DNA of 56,669 nt from a gamma proteobacterium HTCC2207. GTDB lineage: Bacteria > Pseudomonadota > Gammaproteobacteria > Pseudomonadales > Porticoccaceae. Numbering within the stretch: position 1 is the stretch's first letter; each line of letters begins with the position of its first letter. The stretch is taken from NCBI GenBank assembly GCA_905182275.1, contig CAJJAU010000005.1, positions 1 to 56,669 on the forward strand, written 5' to 3'. Below the pieces are notes generated by a model. The model was given only the letters and a program-made list of their open reading frames with translations, ran no database searches and was not told where the DNA came from. This document shows positions 51,557-56,669 of the stretch, one piece after another. Both the position numbers and the translations under genes were made by a program.

Positions 51557-52141
51557 TTGGATGCGCCCGTAGAGTTAATCGTAGGGCTGGGAAACCCCGG
51601 CTCTACCTATCATCGAACGCGTCACAATGCTGGGGCTGATTTCGTATTGGCCCTAGCAAACTCATGCAATGTGGTTATTAAGCCAGAAGCCAAGTTTTTT
51701 GGTGGTACCGCCTTACTGCAGTTAGAAGGGCAAACATTAAGGCTGTTGATTCCAAGTACTTTTATGAATCTCAGCGGCAAGTCTGTCGCAGCCATAGCAG
51801 GTTTTTACAAAATACCCACCAGCCGTATCCTGATCGCCCATGATGAGCTTGATCTATCGCCAGGCACAGCGCGTTTTAAAAAGGGCGGCGGCCATGGCGG
51901 CCACAATGGACTGAGAGATACTGTTCAATGTTTGGGTAATAGTAAAGAGTTTGCGCGTCTTAGGATTGGCATAGGTCATCCAGGTAATGCTAAACAGGTG
52001 GCTGATTACGTTCTAAAGAAAGCTCCCGCCAAGGAACAAGAACTTATTGGCCATAGCATGGACGACGCCATGCGATCTCTGCCGTTAGCAGTATCAGGCC
52101 AATGGGAAAAAGCCATGACCGCGCTTCACAGTACAGAATAA
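51557..52141 (+). CDS. pth: Peptidyl-tRNA hydrolase
   Basis: Recycles peptidyl-tRNA released from ribosomes. 194 residues: LIVGLGNPGSTYHRTRHNAGADF with the catalytic His, and LIAHDELDLSPGTARFKKGGGHGGHNGL. It starts with TTG at 51557, the only start in register with the conserved VELIVGLGNPG, with AAGG nine bases upstream. Follows rplY by 30 bases. Confidence 0.96.
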   Translation: MDAPVELIVGLGNPGSTYHRTRHNAGADFVLALANSCNVVIKPEAKFFGGTALLQLEGQTLRLLIPSTFMNLSGKSVAAIAGFYKIPTSRILIAHDELDLSPGTARFKKGGGHGGHNGLRDTVQCLGNSKEFARLRIGIGHPGNAKQVADYVLKKAPAKEQELIGHSMDDAMRSLPLAVSGQWEKAMTALHSTE

Positions 52142-52191
52142 ATTTATAGCTGGCGATTCCAGCTGTCACCACTAGTCACAAGGATTTCATT

Positions 52192-53283
52192 ATGGGTTTT
52201 AATTGCGGCATTGTCGGCCTACCCAACGTTGGCAAATCAACCCTGTTCAATGCACTTACCAAAGCCGGCATTAGTGCTGAAAACTTTCCATTTTGTACTA
52301 TCGAACCGAACACCGGTGTAGTGCCGATTCCAGATCCGCGCCAAGATAAGATTTCTGTAATTGTTAAGCCAGAAAAAATCATCCCTACCAGCATGGAATT
52401 TGTTGATATTGCAGGTTTAGTGGCCGGGGCCTCCAAAGGCGAGGGTTTGGGTAATCAGTTTTTGGCTAATATTCGTGAAACTGACGCCATTGCTCATGTT
52501 GTGCGCTGTTTTGACGATGACAATGTCATTCACGTAGAAGGTAAAATAAGCCCTGTAGATGATATTGACGTTATCAATACGGAACTGGCGCTGGCTGACC
52601 TTGAGAGTGTTGAAAAGGCGCTACTGCGCGTTGCAAAGTCTGCCAAAGGCAAAGACAAAGATTCAATCGCACTGCAGGCAGTACTTGAAAAGATTCTTCC
52701 TCATCTTAACGAGGCAAAACCACTGCGCTCGTTTGGACTCAATGACGACGAATTAAAACTACTCAGACCTCTCAGCCCATTAACACTCAAGCCGACCATG
52801 TACATTGCAAATGTCGACGAGGAAGGTTTTGAAAACAACCCCTATCTAGATTCAGTCATCGCTATAGCCGAAAGTGAAGGCGCTATAGTGGTCCCTATTT
52901 GTAACAAGTTAGAGGCTGAAATAGGCGAGCTTGAAGATGATGAGCGAGACGAGTTTTTACAAGAACTAGGGATGGAAGAGCCTGGCCTAAATCGCGTTAT
53001 TAGAGCCGGTTACACGCTGCTAGGCTTGCAGACCTACTTCACCGCCGGTGTTAAAGAGGTGCGCGCATGGACTATTCCAGTGGGTGCAACCGCCCCTCAG
53101 GCTGCCGGTAAGATTCATACTGATTTTGAAAAAGGCTTTATTCGCGCTGAGATTGTAGGTTACGACGACTATATTGCCGGCAACGGCGAGCAGGGCGCAA
53201 AAGATGTCGGTAAATGGCGTCTTGAAGGCAAAGACTATGTTGTTAAAGACGGGGACGTTATTCACTTTCGGTTCAATGTTTAG
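52192..53283 (+). CDS. ychF: Redox-regulated ATPase YchF (OLA1)
   Basis: Obg-family P-loop protein that prefers ATP. 363 residues: Walker [20 protein letters not shown], switch region [22 protein letters not shown], a coiled-coil insertion (about 125-200), and a C-terminal TGS domain ([11 protein letters not shown] ... DVIHFRFNV). Last gene of the lolB-to-ychF series. Confidence 0.97.
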   Translation: MGFNCGIVGLPNVGKSTLFNALTKAGISAENFPFCTIEPNTGVVPIPDPRQDKISVIVKPEKIIPTSMEFVDIAGLVAGASKGEGLGNQFLANIRETDAIAHVVRCFDDDNVIHVEGKISPVDDIDVINTELALADLESVEKALLRVAKSAKGKDKDSIALQAVLEKILPHLNEAKPLRSFGLNDDELKLLRPLSPLTLKPTMYIANVDEEGFENNPYLDSVIAIAESEGAIVVPICNKLEAEIGELEDDERDEFLQELGMEEPGLNRVIRAGYTLLGLQTYFTAGVKEVRAWTIPVGATAPQAAGKIHTDFEKGFIRAEIVGYDDYIAGNGEQGAKDVGKWRLEGKDYVVKDGDVIHFRFNV

Positions 53284-53301
53284 CCCCTTAGCTAGTATCT
53301 T

Positions 53302-54216
53302 ATGAACCTCCTTTCTGGGCGCTGGAAGTTTGGTTTATTTTTAGCCGCTTGTACCGCCTTTATGTGGGGAGTTCTGCCAATTGCACTAAAGGGCGTACTC
53401 ACTACGCTGGACCCCATGACCACCACCTTTTTCCGGTATTTTATTGCCGCAGCATTAATTACCCCCTTCCTTTTAATCCGCAAAAAACTAGTCAACCGGC
53501 ACAAATTTCGTTCCGTTAAATTAAACCTACAGCTTCTGTTCGCAGGTTTATTGCTCGCCGGTAATTACGCGCTTTACATTTTTGGCCTTGAACGCACCAC
53601 ACCAGAGGCGGCACAACTAATGATGCAGGTTGCACCAGTCATGCTGCTGCTGGCCGGCGTAGTGGTATTCAAGGAGCGGTTCTCAATCCTTCAATGGTTG
53701 GGTTTCGCCATCTTTTTGTCTGGTTTGTTGATGTTTTTCAGCCCTCGATTTGCAGACATCTTTGTATCTCTGAGTGCTTACGGCATTGGTTTACTCATGT
53801 TGGCTACCGCCGCGACCACTTGGGTCGGTTATGCCATTATGCAAAAATTCCTTATCAAGGAATTTAACCCCGAAGAGACCATGTTGGTTTTTTACTGGAT
53901 TGGCGCCATGGTCTTCCTGCCTTTTTCAAGCTTCGATGCACTATCTGAACTTACAAACATTCAGTGGTATTTACTGGCTTTCTGCGGGCTTAATACACTC
54001 GTCGCCTACGGTTGTTTCTCGGAGGCCCTAGCCCACATTGAAGCCTCTAGAGTCAGCGCAGTGATCGCCATGACACCCTTAGTCACTCTATTGCTTGTGC
54101 AGTCAATTCCAATGCCAGACATAGTGGTTGAATCCCTGCAGACCATCACCATACTCGGAGCAATTTTTGTGGTCACTGGGTCTATTATGACCGCGACACT
54201 AAAAGGACGCAGGTGA
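53302..54216 (+). CDS. EamA/DMT family transporter
   Basis: Ten-helix drug/metabolite transporter, 304 residues with two EamA repeats (about 8-140, AACTAFMWGVLPIALKG; and about 155-295, ALAHIEASRVSAVIAMTPL near the end of the second). It starts 18 bases after ychF without a clear ribosome-binding site. Substrate is unknown; position next to ilvY/ilvC may be chance. Confidence 0.9.
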   Translation: MNLLSGRWKFGLFLAACTAFMWGVLPIALKGVLTTLDPMTTTFFRYFIAAALITPFLLIRKKLVNRHKFRSVKLNLQLLFAGLLLAGNYALYIFGLERTTPEAAQLMMQVAPVMLLLAGVVVFKERFSILQWLGFAIFLSGLLMFFSPRFADIFVSLSAYGIGLLMLATAATTWVGYAIMQKFLIKEFNPEETMLVFYWIGAMVFLPFSSFDALSELTNIQWYLLAFCGLNTLVAYGCFSEALAHIEASRVSAVIAMTPLVTLLLVQSIPMPDIVVESLQTITILGAIFVVTGSIMTATLKGRR

Positions 54217-54234
54217 ATTGTCGGTAACCGATAA

Positions 54235-55134
54235 CTAATTGAGCGTTAGACCGTCGCTCTGCGGTACCATGCTTAAGAATGCTGAGACAACCGGGTCTTC
54301 CAAATTGCGTTTAAAACAGCAAAGCCCCAAATCGAAGGGGGCAATTTTCGTATCTGGTAACAGCTCCACCAGATCTTTCACCGGACTATTATCAGCCACC
54401 ACAATGGGTGATAAGCCTATGCCAAAGCCCAAGGCTACCATACTCACCAATGCCTCCTGCCCCGACACCTGAGCATAGACATTTGGCCGCCCTGCGTGTT
54501 TGTGCCTAAACCACTGTTCAAAGCGTTTTCTGGCAACCCCGTGTTCAGGCAAAATAATAGGTACATTTGCCCAATCGACGCTATCGGCCTGAAGTGCTTT
54601 TTTTACCACACAGTTTATCTTGGGTGCTGCAATGCCGAGGGGCACAGTGGCTATGCTCTGAAAATGAATGCTGCTTGAGAGATCATCCGGTTTCGCCGCT
54701 ATGGCAAGGTCAACGCCTCGGTTCTTAATTTGGTCAATACCATCCGCCGCATCGCCGGTATCAAGATAAATATCTACATTGGGGTGCGCTTGTCTGAACT
54801 TCTCCAATAGCGGCGGTAAATAGGCATAGGATGCCGTCACAGAACAATAAATATTTAACGAACCCGACAATTGTTTCTGCGTCTGGTTAAGTGACTGCTT
54901 GAGTAATTCGAGCTGATCTAGTTGCTGCTCAACATAGGTTAAAAACTGCTGGCCCTCCTTGGTCAAAAGAACCGACCGATTATCACGAATTAACAACTGG
55001 CTACCCAGCTGCTCTTCAAGCCGTTGGATGGCTCGACTTAAAGTGGATGGGCTGACGTGATTGGCCGCCGCAGTTTTACCGAAGTGCAAACTGCCCGCAA
55101 GGTGTTGAAACAAGCTCATTGATCGAATATCCAT
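54235..55134 (-). CDS. ilvY: IlvY-like LysR-family activator of ilvC
   Basis: LysR-type regulator, 299 residues: winged helix at 1-60 (SLHFGKTAAANHVSPSTLSRAIQRLE in parts) and a substrate-binding domain (about 90-295). It is divergent from ilvC, as ilvY is in E. coli, where IlvY activates ilvC in response to acetolactate or acetohydroxybutyrate. The assignment uses both the N-terminal HTH and this arrangement. Confidence 0.93.
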   Translation of the reverse strand: MDIRSMSLFQHLAGSLHFGKTAAANHVSPSTLSRAIQRLEEQLGSQLLIRDNRSVLLTKEGQQFLTYVEQQLDQLELLKQSLNQTQKQLSGSLNIYCSVTASYAYLPPLLEKFRQAHPNVDIYLDTGDAADGIDQIKNRGVDLAIAAKPDDLSSSIHFQSIATVPLGIAAPKINCVVKKALQADSVDWANVPIILPEHGVARKRFEQWFRHKHAGRPNVYAQVSGQEALVSMVALGFGIGLSPIVVADNSPVKDLVELLPDTKIAPFDLGLCCFKRNLEDPVVSAFLSMVPQSDGLTLN

Positions 55135-55146
55135 GCTTAATAGTAC

Positions 55147-55193
55147 GCAATACCCATGGTTATTGCAAAATGTGAAACACTATGTTGTATACA
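55147..55193. promoter_or_regulatory. Candidate IlvY operators in the ilvY-ilvC gap
   Basis: An imperfect 20-base palindrome at 55147-55166 (arms GCAATACCCA and TGGTTATTGC, one mismatch) lies just before ilvY, and a second palindrome, TGTATACA, is at 55186-55193. E. coli IlvY binds two operators in the same gap, so these are natural candidates. The first fits the LysR T-N11-A style. Confidence 0.5.
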
Positions 55194-55302
55194 TATCGTT
55201 TTAAGCAACGCTAGTTTTTAGTTACACTGCGCGCTCAAGGCTAATACGCCTGACATGAACACACTTGAACAACCAACCGCACAGCGGTTACTGGAGAACA
55301 CA

Positions 55303-56669
55303 ATGGCTAACTATTTCAATACTCTCAGCCTCAGCAGCAAACTGAGCCAGCTGGGCAAATGTCGATTTATGGATCGCAGTGAATTTACCGATGGTTGCGA
55401 CCTCATTAAAGACTGGAACATCGTCATTATTGGTTGCGGTGCTCAAGGCCTCAATCAAGGCCTCAATATGCGCGACTCAGGGCTCAACATATCCTACGCA
55501 CTGCGGGCCCAAGCTATTGCTGAAAAGCGTCAGTCTTATCTTTGGGCCTCTGAGAACGGCTTTACCGTAGGCACCGCAGAAGAATTGGTCCCTGCCGCTG
55601 ACTTGGTACTCAACTTAACTCCAGACAAGCAACACACGGCCGCAGTAACTTCGGTGATGCCGTTAATGAAGCAAGACGCCACACTGGCCTACTCTCACGG
55701 ATTTAATATTGTCGAAGAAGGCATGCAAATTCGTCCTGATCTCACCGTTATTATGGTTGCTCCCAAGTGCCCCGGCACTGAAGTGCGCGAAGAGTACAAG
55801 CGTGGCTTTGGCGTACCGACACTGATTGCTGTGCACCCAGAAAACGACCCCAGAGGCAACGGCCACGCCATTGCTAAGGCCTATGCCTCTGCTACCGGTG
55901 GTGACCGCGCCGGTGTACTGGAATCCTCTTTTATTGCCGAAGTTAAGTCTGACTTAATGGGCGAGCAAACTATTTTGTGTGGCATGTTGCAAACTGGTGC
56001 GATCTTAGGACACCAACAGCTCCTCAACCTAGGCGTTGATGCAGCCTATGCTCGCAAGTTAATTCAGTATGGTTGGGAAACAGTCACTGAAGGACTCAAG
56101 CACGGCGGCATTACCAACATGATGGACCGTTTGAGTAACCCAGCCAAAATCAAAGCATTCGACATGGCAGAAGAGCTAAAAGTTATCTTGGCGCCGTTGT
56201 TCCAAAAGCACATGGACGACATTATTGAAGGTGAATTCTCTCGCACCATGATGGTTGACTGGGGTAACGACGATGCCAACCTCTTAAAGTGGCGAGCCCA
56301 AACCGCAGACACCAGCTTTGAGCAAGCCGCAGATTGCGACACCGAGATAACCGAACAAGAGTACTATGACAAAGGCATTTATTTGGTAGCCATGATCAAA
56401 GCTGGCGTTGAGCTAGCCTTTGACACAATGGTTGCCTCAGGCATTATCGAAGAGTCTGCCTACTACGAGTCACTGCACGAAACGCCGTTAATCGCCAACT
56501 GCATTGCTCGTAACAAGTTGTATGAAATGAACGTGGTTATCTCTGATACCGCCGAATACGGCAACTACCTGTTTACCCACGCCGCTGTGCCACTATTGCA
56601 AGCACATGCTGATGCACTAACCCTAGAAGACTTAGGCGGCGGTTTAACCGACCCCTCAAATGCGGTAGA
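55303..56669 (+). CDS. ilvC: Ketol-acid reductoisomerase, class II (3' end cut by window)
   Basis: Second step of branched-chain amino-acid synthesis, NADPH-dependent isomeroreduction of acetolactate. The frame opens at ATG 55303 (with GGAG upstream in CTGGAGAACACA) and stays open to the window end, 455 codons; the class II enzyme has about 490, so roughly the last 35 are missing. Visible: [19 protein letters not shown], nucleotide loop [21 protein letters not shown] in parts, and [20 protein letters not shown]. The two C-terminal knotted domains identify the long E. coli-type form. Confidence 0.96.
   Translation, partial: MANYFNTLSLSSKLSQLGKCRFMDRSEFTDGCDLIKDWNIVIIGCGAQGLNQGLNMRDSGLNISYALRAQAIAEKRQSYLWASENGFTVGTAEELVPAADLVLNLTPDKQHTAAVTSVMPLMKQDATLAYSHGFNIVEEGMQIRPDLTVIMVAPKCPGTEVREEYKRGFGVPTLIAVHPENDPRGNGHAIAKAYASATGGDRAGVLESSFIAEVKSDLMGEQTILCGMLQTGAILGHQQLLNLGVDAAYARKLIQYGWETVTEGLKHGGITNMMDRLSNPAKIKAFDMAEELKVILAPLFQKHMDDIIEGEFSRTMMVDWGNDDANLLKWRAQTADTSFEQAADCDTEITEQEYYDKGIYLVAMIKAGVELAFDTMVASGIIEESAYYESLHETPLIANCIARNKLYEMNVVISDTAEYGNYLFTHAAVPLLQAHADALTLEDLGGGLTDPSNAV

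Overview
The window reads as chromosomal backbone of a marine-type gammaproteobacterium, most like the Cellvibrionales (SAR92/Porticoccaceae/OM60-like), with a Pseudomonas-like gene order. This rests on blocks I recognise: rsmI-lpoA-yraN-diaA-dolP, rplM-rpsI-petABC-sspAB, dksA-gluQ, cbrA-cbrB-pcnB-folK-panB, fur/bamE, hemA-prfA-prmC, lolB-ispE-tRNA-Gln-prs-rplY-pth-ychF and ilvY/ilvC. The DNA is moderately AT-rich, packed, and uses many TTG and GTG starts. I see no insertion sequence, prophage, CRISPR array or integron.

Layout. 0.2-6.8 kb: malic enzyme, then rsmI divergent from an envelope operon (lpoA, yraN, SIS protein, dolP). 6.8-14.1 kb, all minus: thiolase, sspB, sspA, a fused cytochrome b/c1 gene, Rieske protein, S9, L13 and zapE. 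14.3-16.6 kb: a YhcB/ZapG-like protein, comF and a first cysE. 16.6-23.5 kb: epmA, efp, serB facing a YtjB-like membrane protein, dgkA, a second cysE, an M15 peptidase and sfsA. 23.7-33.9 kb, all plus: dksA, gluQ, a CbrX-like micro-gene, CbrA and CbrB homologues, a candidate small RNA, pcnB, folK, a deoxynucleoside kinase, panB and a glutathione peroxidase. 33.9-43.1 kb: an AGCS symporter, fur/bamE, rnfH-ratA, an NSS transporter, smpB, a CysZ-like protein, rhlB and a MATE exporter. 43-53 kb: the hemA-prfA-prmC operon diverges from a TPR lipoprotein-lolB-ispE-tRNA-Gln-prs-rplY-pth-ychF series. 53.3 kb to the end: an EamA transporter, ilvY and ilvC, the last cut by the window edge.

The most interesting locus is 25.3-29.9 kb. 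In Pseudomonas, CbrA/CbrB with sigma-54 drive the CrcZ RNA, which sequesters Hfq/Crc and relieves catabolite repression. Here the same gene order holds. In the gap after cbrB lies a short predicted transcript: a small hairpin, two tracts of AAT/AAC triplets that match the Hfq distal-face (ARN)n and Crc AAYAAYAA motifs, and a strong intrinsic terminator. The CbrB homologue has lost the GAFTGA loop, the Walker B acidic pair and one arginine finger of sigma-54 activators. No -24/-12 site is visible before the RNA, but a sigma-70-like promoter is. Together these suggest a rewired, sigma-54-independent CbrAB-CrcZ circuit.

Other points of note are the cytochrome b/c1 fusion, two serine acetyltransferases that both lack the CysK-docking tail, an ispE gene that takes its stop codon from inside tRNA-Gln, opposed genes sharing start or stop codons in CATG and CTAG tetramers, and a hexanucleotide tandem repeat in front of an amino-acid symporter gene.
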